Positions 24,968 to 33,727 of a stretch of 64,000 nucleotides of DNA are shown here, piece by piece; the stretch's first letter is position 1, and the number at the start of each line of letters is the position of its first letter. The position numbers and the translations under genes are program-made. The DNA lies in NCBI RefSeq assembly GCF_044464525.1, contig NZ_JBIQLE010000002.1, positions 147,716-211,715 on the forward strand, written 5' to 3'. The notes under the pieces were generated by a model. It did not search any database. It was given only the letters and a program-made list of their open reading frames with translations, and was not told where the DNA came from. Origin of the DNA: Pusillimonas sp044464525 (GTDB lineage Bacteria; Pseudomonadota; Gammaproteobacteria; Burkholderiales; Burkholderiaceae_B).

Positions 24968-25633
24968 ATGAACGCAATTCATCCTGTGCAAGACGGCCCG
25001 CTTGACGAAGCCTTGCGGCCCGACGCGGCGGCGCTGGTCGTCATCGACATGCAAAATGATTTTTGCGCGCCGGGCGGCTATATCGACACGGTCATGAGCA
25101 AAGACGTTTCGGCGGCGGCCGGCATTTGCGAGAATCTCACGCGCCTGGTGCAGGCCGCCCGTTCACGCAAGGTGCCTGTTATCTGGATCGCAGCCGATTA
25201 CTCACACGAACGCATTCCCGCGTCGATGCTGCGCAAGCTAAGGCAACGGGGCATCACGGCTGTCTGCTGCGAGCCCGGTACCTGGGGCGCCGACTGGTTT
25301 TGCGTTCGTCCCGACGCCGGCGAAAAAGTCATCACCAAGCATAACTACAGTGGGTTCTCGGGCACTGATCTCGAACAAGCGCTACGCGCCCATAATGTCG
25401 AAACGCTGGTGCTTACCGGGGTGCAAACGCAAATATGCGTTGAATCCACGGCGCGCGAAGGCCATTCTCTAGGCTATACCTGCATTGTACCCAAGGATGC
25501 GGTGGCTTCGCATACGCCCCCCCTGCACGAAGCCAGCCTGATGAATATGCAATTCTTGTTCGGCGAGGTATGCACCACGCAAGACGTCGTGTCTGCATGG
25601 ACGCACTCGCCCTCTCCTGTTTCAACCAACTGA
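24968..25633 (+). CDS. isochorismatase-family cysteine hydrolase
   Basis: 221 residues. The complete catalytic triad is visible: Asp27 (VVIDMQNDF), Lys124 (VITKHNYSGF) and Cys157 (GVQTQICVEST), with the non-proline cis-peptide region before the Cys. Triad-bearing members are amidohydrolases (nicotinamidase, N-carbamoylsarcosine amidase, maleamate amidohydrolase, ureidoacrylate hydrolase). It is 8 nt after ligB-like in the same operon, so it may deaminate or decarbamoylate a ring-cleavage product. Compare the degenerate paralogue at 62443. Confidence 0.92.
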   Translation: MNAIHPVQDGPLDEALRPDAAALVVIDMQNDFCAPGGYIDTVMSKDVSAAAGICENLTRLVQAARSRKVPVIWIAADYSHERIPASMLRKLRQRGITAVCCEPGTWGADWFCVRPDAGEKVITKHNYSGFSGTDLEQALRAHNVETLVLTGVQTQICVESTAREGHSLGYTCIVPKDAVASHTPPLHEASLMNMQFLFGEVCTTQDVVSAWTHSPSPVSTN

Positions 25634-25648
25634 TAAAGAGCTTCTGAA

Positions 25649-26095
25649 ATGCTACCTAAACGAATCAACCTCGATATTGTCCGCGAGTCCATGGGCGAGT
25701 ATGCCGACACCAAGAAAAGCGCCGAAGAGCGCGGCAAAATCTATGAGGAACTGCTGGGCTTCGTGCCGCCCCGCATCGAGGCGCGCATGAACGTCACGGG
25801 CGCGCTCGACCCGAAGATGGTCGATCTTCAAGAGCAGATGCGCGAACACGCGATGTACCCAGAAAGCTTCGATGTAAAAACGACGCAACTGATGCTGTTT
25901 GGCATGCTGCTGATCACGCTTAGCGATGCGGCCATCCTGCATGGCATGGCGGCTCGGCGGGCGGGGGCCACCTGGAAGGAAATGCAGGATGTGGTCAACC
26001 TTACTTTCCTGTTCCGGGGGCTGTCGGCGGCCAACCGGGGTGCCGAGGTCCTGGCCAATATTGCAGAACGCGAGGCGGCGCAGGCGAATAAGTAA
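25649..26095 (+). CDS. carboxymuconolactone decarboxylase-family protein
   Basis: 148 residues, AhpD/CMD fold. The core helix pair reads TTQLMLFGMLLITLSDAAILHGMAARRAGATWKEMQDVVNLTFLFRG, with the conserved His in LHGMAARRAG but Ser-Ala in place of the CxxC cysteines of AhpD-type peroxidases, so a decarboxylase/isomerase-like role fits better than peroxidase. It is the fourth and last gene of the GntR-controlled dioxygenase operon (15 nt after the hydrolase). The precise reaction is unknown. Confidence 0.88.
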   Translation: MLPKRINLDIVRESMGEYADTKKSAEERGKIYEELLGFVPPRIEARMNVTGALDPKMVDLQEQMREHAMYPESFDVKTTQLMLFGMLLITLSDAAILHGMAARRAGATWKEMQDVVNLTFLFRGLSAANRGAEVLANIAEREAAQANK

Positions 26096-26192
26096 TACTT
26101 CCTGGCTGTTTTACGCGCTTACCATGCGGCGCTTTGCTACTGGGCTTATTTGCTCGATGCGAAGCGCCGTTTTTTGGTTGGGTTCTTGAAGC

Positions 26193-26429
26193 GGCGTGGG
26201 GCGGAAGAGGTATTTTGGGCGCCGCTCCCGGCGGCCCGGCTTTGCCGGGCTTCCCTCCCACCCTGCCAATTTCGGAGCGCCCCTCGGCGGGCCCCCGAAA
26301 AACTCGCGGGCGGCGGACCATGGTCCGCCAAGCTTGCCCGCTCAAACAGTTCCGGGCTTGCCTCCCCGAAATTGCCACGGTGCTCGGCTTGGTCGGACGT
26401 CGCCCAAAATACCTCTTCCGCCCCACGCC
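26193..26429. repeat. 237-bp element with perfect 29-bp terminal inverted repeats
   Basis: Arms 26193-26221 and 26401-26429 are exact reverse complements over 29 bases. Inside are a 9-bp inverted pair (26267-26275 with 26366-26374), a 6-bp pair GCGGGC/GCCCGC (26306-26311 with 26336-26341) and an 18-bp perfect palindrome (26312-26329). A direct repeat CCGGGCTTnCCTCCC (26245-26259 and 26352-26366) is also present. It lies between the 3' ends of two convergent operons and encodes nothing credible. No obvious target duplication flanks it. Could be a MITE-like or REP/BIME-like dispersed element or a large bidirectional hairpin. Confidence 0.85.
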
Positions 26430-26579
26430 TCGTTATGTCTGGTATTGGGGCGTTGATTAGAGCATTGGAAATTGTGACGGGCGATAGCTATAGGACGATC
26501 ACCTTGCAATGTGTCGCGAGCTTGCCGTGCTGCGATGTGTTTGCCATGCGCGGCGTAACTACAAACCCCACGCAATAAG

Positions 26580-26613
26580 AACAAACCAAAGGGCGGGTCA
26601 GAATCCCCCGCCC
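26580..26613 (-). terminator. rho-independent-like terminator after boxB
   Basis: Perfect 7-bp stem GGGCGGG/CCCGCCC (26591-26597 and 26607-26613) with a 9-nt loop; on the minus strand it is followed by a T-rich tract TTTGGTTTGTT. It lies about 30 nt beyond the boxB stop. Confidence 0.7.
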
Positions 26614-26640
26614 CTGTTCAAAACACCATCAAGCCAAGCT

Positions 26641-28134
26641 TCAGTCGCCGGAAGCCGCGTCGTTATCGTAGATCTTCACGTACTCGAAATCACCCGGCTT
26701 GCTGTTGATGCCCACTCGCGGAGGCGCGATCCAGCTGGCGTATTTGCCCGGTTCGTATACCGGCTTCATCAGCGAATCGATGAAGTCGTGGTCCGCCTCG
26801 TTGCACAGCCACTCATCCCTGCGCGCCTCGAACTCTTCCGCCGATATGATTTCGCCCTCGGGCGTGATGTGGTGCCCGGCGAACTCACCGATTTTGCGAT
26901 TGAAGCCCTTGTGCGGCTGGGTGAAGGCGAAGTCGACGCCGGCGTTGGCGATGACCTTGTTCCAGCGGTCGATGCCGCCCTGGCAATCCTTGATGTAGTC
27001 ATCCAGCAAGCGGCTGTTGATCGCTGCCAGAGCGGGCTGCTCTTCGGTAACGATCTCCCCGTCGCGCACCGTCATCACCGGGTAGGTGTCGTTGGTCAGC
27101 ACGTGGTCGTCGTCGATGCGCGTTTCCTCGTAGCGGCCTTTAAGCCCCGCGCTGAATAGCTCGGCTCCGTTGCTGGAGATTTCCGAACCGAACAGGTCGC
27201 GGGTCACCGACATGTGGAAGTTGGCCTTGCGCTGCAAGGTCGGCAGATCGACCACACCCAGGGCGCGGATGGCTTCAACGTCGTGTGGGTCCTTGATGCC
27301 GGCGGCGTTCATGGCCTTGACAGTGGCTTCCACGGTGCGGCCCACACCGGTTTCGCCGACAAACATGTGGTGCGCTTCTTCGGTCAGCATGAAGCGACAG
27401 GTGCGCGACAAAGGGTCGAAGCCCGATTGCGCCAGCGAGGCAAGCTGCATCTTGCCGTCGCGGTCGGTAAAGTAAGTGAACATGAAGAACGACAGCCAGT
27501 CGGGTGTGCGTTCATTAAACGCGCCGAGAATGCGGGGGTTGTTCTCATCCGCGGAACGACGCTCGAGCAGCCCCTTGGCTTCTTCGCGACCGTCACGGCC
27601 GAAATACTTGACCAGCAGATAAACCATGGCCCAGAGATGCCTGCCCTCTTCCACATTAACCTGGAACAGGTTGCGCAAGTCGTATAGCGATGGCGCCGTC
27701 TGACCCAGATAGCGCTGCTGCTCGACCGATGCGGGCTCGGTGTCGCCCTGTACGACGATAAGCCGGCGCAAAATCGAGCGGTACTCACCCGGCACCTCTT
27801 GCCATGCGGGCTCGCCCTTATGACGCCCAAAGGGGATGGTGCGCCCTTCTTCCTTGGGAGCCAGAAGGATGCCCCAGCGATAGTCCGGCATCTTTACATG
27901 GTCGAACACCGCCCAGCCGCTGGGATCAACCCCCACGGCGGTGCGCAGATAAACCTCGGCGTCGTGAAACCCCTCGGGGCCGGCCTCTTTCCACCAGTCG
28001 ATGTAGTCGGGCTGCCAGGATTCGAGCGCCCGTTGCAATTGCAGGTCGCTGCTCAGATCGACGTTGTTGGGGATTTTTTCGTCATAATTGACTTCCACAA
28101 AATTTGTGCCGCGGATGGCTTCGCTTTCGCTCAT
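26641..28134 (-). CDS. boxB: benzoyl-CoA 2,3-epoxidase subunit BoxB
   Basis: Diiron oxygenase component that, with the BoxA reductase, converts benzoyl-CoA to its 2,3-epoxide in aerobic hybrid benzoate degradation. 497 residues. The sequence follows BoxB throughout: VDLSSDLQLQRALESWQPDYIDWWKEAGPEGF, the diiron motifs NVEEGRHLWAM and LTEEAHHMFVGETGVGR, and KGFNRKIGEFAGHHITPEG near the C-terminus. boxA, boxC and the benzoate-CoA ligase are not in the window, so the gene appears isolated; the terminator just downstream and the empty 289-bp upstream region support a single-gene unit. Confidence 0.95.
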   Translation of the reverse strand: MSESEAIRGTNFVEVNYDEKIPNNVDLSSDLQLQRALESWQPDYIDWWKEAGPEGFHDAEVYLRTAVGVDPSGWAVFDHVKMPDYRWGILLAPKEEGRTIPFGRHKGEPAWQEVPGEYRSILRRLIVVQGDTEPASVEQQRYLGQTAPSLYDLRNLFQVNVEEGRHLWAMVYLLVKYFGRDGREEAKGLLERRSADENNPRILGAFNERTPDWLSFFMFTYFTDRDGKMQLASLAQSGFDPLSRTCRFMLTEEAHHMFVGETGVGRTVEATVKAMNAAGIKDPHDVEAIRALGVVDLPTLQRKANFHMSVTRDLFGSEISSNGAELFSAGLKGRYEETRIDDDHVLTNDTYPVMTVRDGEIVTEEQPALAAINSRLLDDYIKDCQGGIDRWNKVIANAGVDFAFTQPHKGFNRKIGEFAGHHITPEGEIISAEEFEARRDEWLCNEADHDFIDSLMKPVYEPGKYASWIAPPRVGINSKPGDFEYVKIYDNDAASGD

Positions 28135-28423
28135 GATGTTCTCCCGACGGGGTCTGCCGCCCCAAAGTTTTCATCGTGCATTTGCGGGATGGATTCCCGC
28201 CCTTTCGTCTTTATGCACTTTGATTCATGCAATGACGATTAAATGCATGATAATGCTCTTGGCAAAGTTGATTTTGATAAAAATCAAACTTTTGATTCGG
28301 AAGAAGCGGGGTTACGGGAACACAGCGGGCCGGCGGTTGTATTTATTGTTCACCCGTTATTTGCCTGCCGCAACCGCCACACGCTATTTGCCTGCCGAGA
28401 CGGCCAATCTGGCAGGCTCGGCA

Positions 28424-30811
28424 TCAAGCTGTGGCGGGCCGCTCGCGTTCGAAATGCCGATGATGCCCCAAGGCAGAGACAAAACACTGAATCGCCTTTG
28501 CATCGCTTTTGTTCGTTACGAAAACACCCGGCAGGGTCTCGTCCTGAGGGCTGATACCGGCCAGGCGCAACAGCGCCTCTGCATCCCGCGAAGCCCAAAT
28601 GGTTTTCGAATGCAGGAACTGGTCAGTGATGAATTCACGTGCCTTGGGGTCGGCAGCCAGTATCTGCGCCGCCTTCCCACCCGGCGGGACGATGACTCCG
28701 TCGAACAAGACTCCCGGATGATTTTCAAGGGACGCATCGGCATCAATGGCTGGACCGCCCTGCTGCGTGACGGCGCCAATGTGCTGGCCGACCAAGCGAA
28801 CGACAGCCCCCTGTTCCTGCAACACACGGGCGGTTTCCCAAACAGCCTTGCCATCTACACCGTCGGCCACCAGCACGGCTACTTTCCGGGCCTGGATGCC
28901 CACTTCGCCCGGGCGCGCCATGAGGGAAAGCGCAGGTGATAACTCCACTTCCGGCTTGGGAGGGTTGGCTAAGGCGGAAGGCATGGCTTCGGGCAGCTCC
29001 ATGCCCAAGCCGTCGGCCACCTGGGCCGCAAGCTCTTCGGACGCATTGCGAAGCATGGCTACCACTCGCCTGCGCACCGCCGGCACCGTCACCTTGCTCA
29101 ACTCGAAACGGAAAGCCGCTGCAATGTGGCGCTTCTCAGCTTCAGTCTGGCTGTTATAAAAGAGTGTCGCTTGGTTGTAATGCTCGGCGAATTTTTCCGG
29201 TTTGCCGCGTACCTCATCCTGCTCAACAGGCTCGGGAAACGACACGTAGCCTTCCATGCCCGCCTGGAAGGGACAGCCGCCGCCAAGAGAGTTGGGTTCA
29301 TAAGCGGCACGACCACGATGGATCGCCTGGCGATGCATGCCGTCCCGCTGATTGTTCTGCACCGGAGCCAGGGGTGCATTGATAGGCAGCTCATGGAAAT
29401 TGGGCCCGCCCAGGCGGCTGATCTGCGTGTCCACGTATGAGTGGATACGCCCGGCCAGCAGAGGGTCGTTGGTGAAATCTATGCCCGGTACAACATGGGC
29501 AGCGCAAAAAGCCACTTGCTCGGTCTCGGCAAAAAAGTTGTCGGGATTTCGATTCAGCACCATTTTTCCTATCGGCTGCAATGGGACGAGTTCCTCTGGA
29601 ACAATCTTGGTCGAGTCCAGCACGTCGAAACTGAATTTCTCAGCGTCGCTTTCAGAAAAAGTCTGCACGCATAGCTCCCATTCGGGGTATGCGCCGGCCT
29701 CGATGGCCTCCCATAGGTCCCGCCGGTTGTAGTCGGGATCGGCCCCTGAGATCTTGACCGCTTCGTCCCACACCAGCGAGTGCGTGCCTTGTTTGGGATT
29801 CCAATGAAATTTAACGAAGATGGACTCGCCATCGGCATTGACGAAACGAAAGGTATGCACGCCGAACCCCTGCATCGTGCGAAAGCTTCGGGGGATCGCC
29901 CTGTCGGACATCTGCCACATCAGCATATGGGTCGACTCGGGCATCAGGGAGACGAAATCCCAGTACGTGTCATGGGCGGAAGCGGCCTGGGGCATCGCGT
30001 GATGCGGCTCTGGCTTGACGGAGTGCACCAGGTCCGGAAACTTCATGGCATCCTGAATGAAGAACACCGGCATATTGTTGCCCACCAGATCCCAGTTGCC
30101 TTCGTCGGTATAGAACTTGACGGCAAAGCCGCGCACATCTCTCGCTGTATCCTTAGAGCCGCGCTCTCCGGCAACCGTCGAGAACCGCACAAACACAGGG
30201 GTGATTTTTCCGGCCTCAGAAAACAAGGATGCCTGCGTCAATGCGGTCAAAGGCTCATAACATTCGAAATAGCCGTGTGCGCCCGATCCCCGGGCATGGA
30301 CGACCCGTTCGGGAATGCGCTCGTGGTCGAAATGCGTGATTTTCTCGCGCAGTATGAAGTCCTTCAACAAGGCGGGCCCACGCAAACCGGCCTTCAGAGA
30401 ATTCTGGTTGTCCGAAACCTTTACGCCTTGATTGGTGGTAAGAGCCTGTCCTTCCGGATCGGCGCGCACACGCTCCAGGCAGCCGCCCGCGGCGTTCACC
30501 CCGGGCTCGGCCGGGCCGCCATACTTTTCTGTGTGGTTTTTCTCCGCCAAGGTGCTGCCCGTGGCGTCGCGCGAGGCAGGTTCCACGGACGCGCCTTCTG
30601 GAGGCGCCAAAGCATTGGCATGCCCATGCTCGGCTTCCTTGTTGGGGTTATAAGGCATGTCCGAAGCCAGCTTGCCGACGGCGGCCGCTTTGGCCACGCC
30701 CTCGCCTGATCCCTTGCCAACGGCCGGATCACTGGCTGGGCCGCTGTCCGTCAGGTTGTATCCGGTTTCCGCTGCCTGCGCCTTTTTCCCAGGTGGGTCT
30801 TTCTTGGCCAT
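28424..30811 (-). CDS. katE: large-subunit catalase KatE (HPII type) with C-terminal GATase1-like domain
   Basis: 795-residue clade 2 catalase. A hydrophilic N-terminal extension of about 140 residues precedes the catalase core: catalytic His172 (PERVVHARGSGAHGYFE), DLVGNNMPVFF with the distal Asn, and the Tyr haem ligand in RIHSYVDTQISRLGG. The last 150 residues (RKVAVLVADGVDGKAVWETARVLQEQG...) form the DJ-1/PfpI-like flavodoxin domain found in HPII enzymes. The N-terminal extension is longer than in E. coli KatE, where the catalytic His is residue 128. Usually under stationary-phase/general-stress control; it opens the stress-gene block of this window. Confidence 0.97.
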   Translation of the reverse strand: MAKKDPPGKKAQAAETGYNLTDSGPASDPAVGKGSGEGVAKAAAVGKLASDMPYNPNKEAEHGHANALAPPEGASVEPASRDATGSTLAEKNHTEKYGGPAEPGVNAAGGCLERVRADPEGQALTTNQGVKVSDNQNSLKAGLRGPALLKDFILREKITHFDHERIPERVVHARGSGAHGYFECYEPLTALTQASLFSEAGKITPVFVRFSTVAGERGSKDTARDVRGFAVKFYTDEGNWDLVGNNMPVFFIQDAMKFPDLVHSVKPEPHHAMPQAASAHDTYWDFVSLMPESTHMLMWQMSDRAIPRSFRTMQGFGVHTFRFVNADGESIFVKFHWNPKQGTHSLVWDEAVKISGADPDYNRRDLWEAIEAGAYPEWELCVQTFSESDAEKFSFDVLDSTKIVPEELVPLQPIGKMVLNRNPDNFFAETEQVAFCAAHVVPGIDFTNDPLLAGRIHSYVDTQISRLGGPNFHELPINAPLAPVQNNQRDGMHRQAIHRGRAAYEPNSLGGGCPFQAGMEGYVSFPEPVEQDEVRGKPEKFAEHYNQATLFYNSQTEAEKRHIAAAFRFELSKVTVPAVRRRVVAMLRNASEELAAQVADGLGMELPEAMPSALANPPKPEVELSPALSLMARPGEVGIQARKVAVLVADGVDGKAVWETARVLQEQGAVVRLVGQHIGAVTQQGGPAIDADASLENHPGVLFDGVIVPPGGKAAQILAADPKAREFITDQFLHSKTIWASRDAEALLRLAGISPQDETLPGVFVTNKSDAKAIQCFVSALGHHRHFERERPATA

Positions 30812-30971
30812 TTGTCAGTCTCCTTGATAATGAAACGCAAGGCGGCCAACGCATATGCCGCGGTACCTTGCCCGCAGCCACGTTGGCCGCCAAGACGCCG
30901 CTGAACATAGCGGCCCCAATGCGGGAGTGTCCGGACGCCGGCAAAACGCCGGCGCCGACGCTATCTCTCTG

Positions 30972-31172
30972 TCAACGATTGTTGTCGAAGAATTCACTTA
31001 CCTCACGCTCGGCTTCCTCGCGGGTCCTGCCATATTTTTCCTGTATCAGGCCCGCCAGCTGTTGGGCATCGCCTTTGGTTCTCGCCAACTCGTCGTCTGT
31101 AAGCTCGCCCCAAGCCGATTTGGCCTTTCCTGATAGCTGCTTCCATTGACCTTCAATTGTGTCTTTGTTCAT
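30972..31172 (-). CDS. CsbD-family stress protein
   Basis: 66 residues from ATG 31172, which follows AGGAG by 7 nt; the longer frame to 31265 has no RBS. The CsbD signature is full length: MNKDTIEGQWKQLSGKAKSAWGELTDDEL at the start and IQEKYGRTREEAEREVSEFF at the end. CsbD proteins are small, acidic, general-stress-induced proteins of unknown activity. Same strand as katE, about 160 nt upstream of it, probably under similar control. Confidence 0.92.
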   Translation of the reverse strand: MNKDTIEGQWKQLSGKAKSAWGELTDDELARTKGDAQQLAGLIQEKYGRTREEAEREVSEFFDNNR

Positions 31173-31536
31173 GCTTGAACTCCTGTTAGAAATTATCGGC
31201 TTGTTTTTACCGCGTGCACCTTGCCGCGTCCTTCGAAACACGCGCGCGGATGCATGCGCCGCCAATGAGGCAGATGGTCCGGGCTTTCACCTGCCTCTGG
31301 GCTCATGCATCCACACAAGCTACAAAGCAAGCGCCGTACCCGCGGCCAGCAATGAGGTGGCGGAATCACATTGCTCTCAAGACGCCGCGCAATGAGCACT
31401 GCATGCTTTGCAATGCAATGCGTTATTGGTAATCTTGGTGACAGATGTTGATGCAATACAGTCGGGGCTTTCCGGCCATTCCCAAAGCGCCAGGGAAAAT
31501 CGTCGCCAAAGCCGTGGTCTGTTTCTCGGAGCCCGC
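31173..31536. other. divergent intergenic region between csbD and cbpA
   Basis: 364 bases with no supportable gene. It must hold the promoters for the leftward csbD/katE side and the rightward cbpAM operon. A GC-rich half (31200-31350) is followed by a mixed stretch with repeats of TGCAATGCAATGC (31408-31425). I cannot place promoter boxes reliably. Confidence 0.5.
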
Positions 31537-32478
31537 ATGAAATACGTTGACTATTACAAAGTGCTTGGCGTCGGCAGGGATGCCTCGCAGGACGAAATCA
31601 AAAAAGCCTATCGCAAGCTGGCGCACCAATACCACCCCGACGTCTCCAAAGAACCCGACGCCGATCACAAGTTCAAAGAAGTGGCCGAAGCCTACGCCAC
31701 ATTGAAGGACCCTGAAAAAAGAGCGGCGTACGACGCCCTGGGCCGACACCCCCAAGGCGAGGATTTTGTTCCGCCACATCAATGGCAGCAACATTTTCAT
31801 GAAGAGTCGGCCGATTTTTCCGACGTCGACCTGGCCGACCTGATGGCTGCATTCGCCGCCGCCCAGCAGGCCGAGCAGCAGGCTCGCGCACGCCGCCCCT
31901 TAAATGGCCAGGATTTTGAAACCGCCCTGCCCGTCACCCTCGAACAGGTTTATGACGGCGCCGAGACCGATCTGACAATATCTCTGCCCGATTACGATGC
32001 GCAAGGCATGCCACGCCGCAGCCTCAAGACTTACCGTATCCGGGTGCCCAAGGGCGCCTCCGACGGCCAAAGGCTGCGTCTGCCCAACAAGGGCGGACCA
32101 GGGTTCAACGGCGGTCGGGCAGGCGACCTGTACGTCACGATGCAGTTCCAGCCTCACCCGCTGTACCGGGTGAGCGAACGCGACCTCTACATCGATCTTC
32201 CTCTGTCTCCATGGGAGGCCGCCCTGGGCGCAACGGTCGAAGTACCTACACCAGGAGGCACCGTGGAAATGAAGATACCCGAAGGCACGGTCGCCGGTCG
32301 CAAGCTGCGCCTGTCAGGGCGGGGGCTCCCTGACGCATCGGGCAAGCACGGCGACCTGTACGCCATCATCAAGATCGATGTTCCCGCCAAGCCCTCGGCA
32401 CGCGAACGCGAGCTTTTGCAGCAGCTTGCCGCCGAATCCAGCTTCAACCCCCGTTCCTACCTGGGAGCACGCTCATGA
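31537..32478 (+). CDS. cbpA: DnaJ-class co-chaperone CbpA
   Basis: 313-residue type III-like J protein. J domain at 1-70 with YKVLGVGRDASQDEIKKAYRKLAHQYHPDVSK (HPD motif at about 35-37), a Phe/Gly-poor acidic linker, and two C-terminal client-binding domains (TLEQVYDGAETDLTISLP; GDLYVTMQFQPHPLYRVSERDLYIDLPLSPWEAALGA). No zinc-finger repeats, which separates it from DnaJ. Start 31537 aligns with the family; the upstream frame from 31408 is non-conserved. The next gene is its modulator cbpM, overlapping by four bases. Confidence 0.95.
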   Translation: MKYVDYYKVLGVGRDASQDEIKKAYRKLAHQYHPDVSKEPDADHKFKEVAEAYATLKDPEKRAAYDALGRHPQGEDFVPPHQWQQHFHEESADFSDVDLADLMAAFAAAQQAEQQARARRPLNGQDFETALPVTLEQVYDGAETDLTISLPDYDAQGMPRRSLKTYRIRVPKGASDGQRLRLPNKGGPGFNGGRAGDLYVTMQFQPHPLYRVSERDLYIDLPLSPWEAALGATVEVPTPGGTVEMKIPEGTVAGRKLRLSGRGLPDASGKHGDLYAIIKIDVPAKPSARERELLQQLAAESSFNPRSYLGARS

Positions 32479-32792
32479 ATACCCACATCACGGAAAGCAT
32501 CTGGCTCAATACCTCGGATATCTGCTCATTCGAACATGTGGTCGAGGTTTCGGGCCTAAGCGCCCAAGAGCTGCGCGAACTCATCGAGATCGGCATCATC
32601 GAGCCATCGAACACCGATGCTGACAATTATTTTTTTCATACCCATTGCATCGTAATGGCGCGCAAGGCCCGCCGGCTGCGCGACGATTTCGAACTCGACA
32701 CGCGCGGATTAACGCTGGCGTTAAGTTTGCTGCGCCGCATGGACGACCTGGAAACCGAAATAGCACGCTTGCGCGCCCGGCTGGTACGCTGA
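32475..32792 (+). CDS. cbpM: chaperone modulator CbpM
   Basis: 105-residue MerR-like helical protein that binds the CbpA J domain and inhibits its co-chaperone and DNA-binding activity. Seen here: N-terminal SIWLNTSDICSFEHVVEVSGLSAQELRELIEIGIIEP, a GxIEP turn as in MerR-type winged helices, then a coiled helix ending LRRMDDLETEIARLRARL. The ATGA overlap with cbpA and the order cbpA-cbpM are the standard arrangement. Confidence 0.93.
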   Translation: MNTHITESIWLNTSDICSFEHVVEVSGLSAQELRELIEIGIIEPSNTDADNYFFHTHCIVMARKARRLRDDFELDTRGLTLALSLLRRMDDLETEIARLRARLVR

Positions 32793-32812
32793 CGGCGCCG
32801 ACCCCGAACACA

Positions 32813-33727
32813 CTAGCTCAAGGCGGTATCCAGCACCATCATGAGCACAAAGCCGATCATGAGGCCGCCAGTGGCCCAGGCCTCATGCCCTTGGCGATGT
32901 GATTCAGGAATGATCTCGTGGCTGATGACAAACAGCATGGCGCCGGCGGCAGCTGCCAGGCCCCATGGCAGCAAGGCATTCGACAAGCCCAGCAGCACGA
33001 CGCCCAGCACGGCTGCCAGCGGTTCGATAAGCCCCGACAGCACCGCGATGCCGGCTGAAAGCCAGCGGCTGTAACCCGCCGAACACAAGGCCAGGGCCAC
33101 CACCATGCCCTCTGGAATATCCTGAATGGAAATGCCCGCTGCAAGCGATTGCGCACCAATGATATCGGTACCGGCAAACGCGACGCCTATGGCCAGACCC
33201 TCGGGGAAGTTATGCAGCATGATGGCCAGTGCAAACAGCCAGGCACGCCTCATTGCGCGCGCGCGGCCTCCTTCGACCCCTTTGACAAAATGCTCGTGCG
33301 GCGTGAGCTTGTCGATTAAAAACAAGACACCGGCGCCAAGCAATATGCCTAAACCGACCAAACCACTTGCGCCCCAAGAGCCAGCCCCCTGCTCACCGGC
33401 GACATTGAGGGCCGGTATGATCAATGAAAACCCGCTGGCGGCCAGCATGACTCCGGCGCCAAAGCCCAACATGGTGTCAATAAAACGCTGAGAATACGTG
33501 CGAGCGAAGAGCAATGGCAAGGTACCCAGCGTTGTCGCGCCGGCCGCGGCCATTCCACCCAGAAAAGCACCCTTCATGGCCCGGTTTCCGGACTGGATTT
33601 CCTGGTAAACATGAAAGCACAAAAGACACAGCAACAATCCGACCAAGATCCACAGCCAGCGCGCCCGCAGAATGGACAGGACCGATGCCCTTGGATTGCC
33701 TTGGATTACTGTTGCGGGTTTGCTCAT
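32813..33727 (-). CDS. ZIP-family divalent metal transporter
   Basis: 304 residues, eight predicted membrane segments. Strongly resembles the structurally known ZIP of Bordetella bronchiseptica: DTMLGFGAGVMLAASGFSLIIP, LTPHEH in the cytoplasmic loop, the binuclear metal site motifs HNFPEGLAIG (TM4) and QDIPEGMVVALAL (TM5), and the end ISHEIIPESHRQGHE...DTAL. Transports Zn(II) or Cd(II)/Fe(II)-like ions into the cytoplasm. Its start overlaps the LysR gene stop by four bases, so the two form a unit. Confidence 0.93.
   Translation of the reverse strand: MSKPATVIQGNPRASVLSILRARWLWILVGLLLCLLCFHVYQEIQSGNRAMKGAFLGGMAAAGATTLGTLPLLFARTYSQRFIDTMLGFGAGVMLAASGFSLIIPALNVAGEQGAGSWGASGLVGLGILLGAGVLFLIDKLTPHEHFVKGVEGGRARAMRRAWLFALAIMLHNFPEGLAIGVAFAGTDIIGAQSLAAGISIQDIPEGMVVALALCSAGYSRWLSAGIAVLSGLIEPLAAVLGVVLLGLSNALLPWGLAAAAGAMLFVISHEIIPESHRQGHEAWATGGLMIGFVLMMVLDTALS

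Larger units (their letters stand above)
26096..26640. other. 545-base convergent intergenic region
   Basis: Space between the CMD-like gene and boxB, both ending here. It contains the 237-bp inverted-repeat element (26193-26429) and a boxB terminator (26580-26613). The remaining sequence (26430-26580) shows no gene; short frames on both strands in this interval are by-products of the inverted repeat. Confidence 0.7.

Noticed and set aside
26001..26578. Several frames on both strands starting MGRKRYFGRR
   Set aside because: The identical start on both strands is produced by the 29-bp inverted repeat, not by genes.
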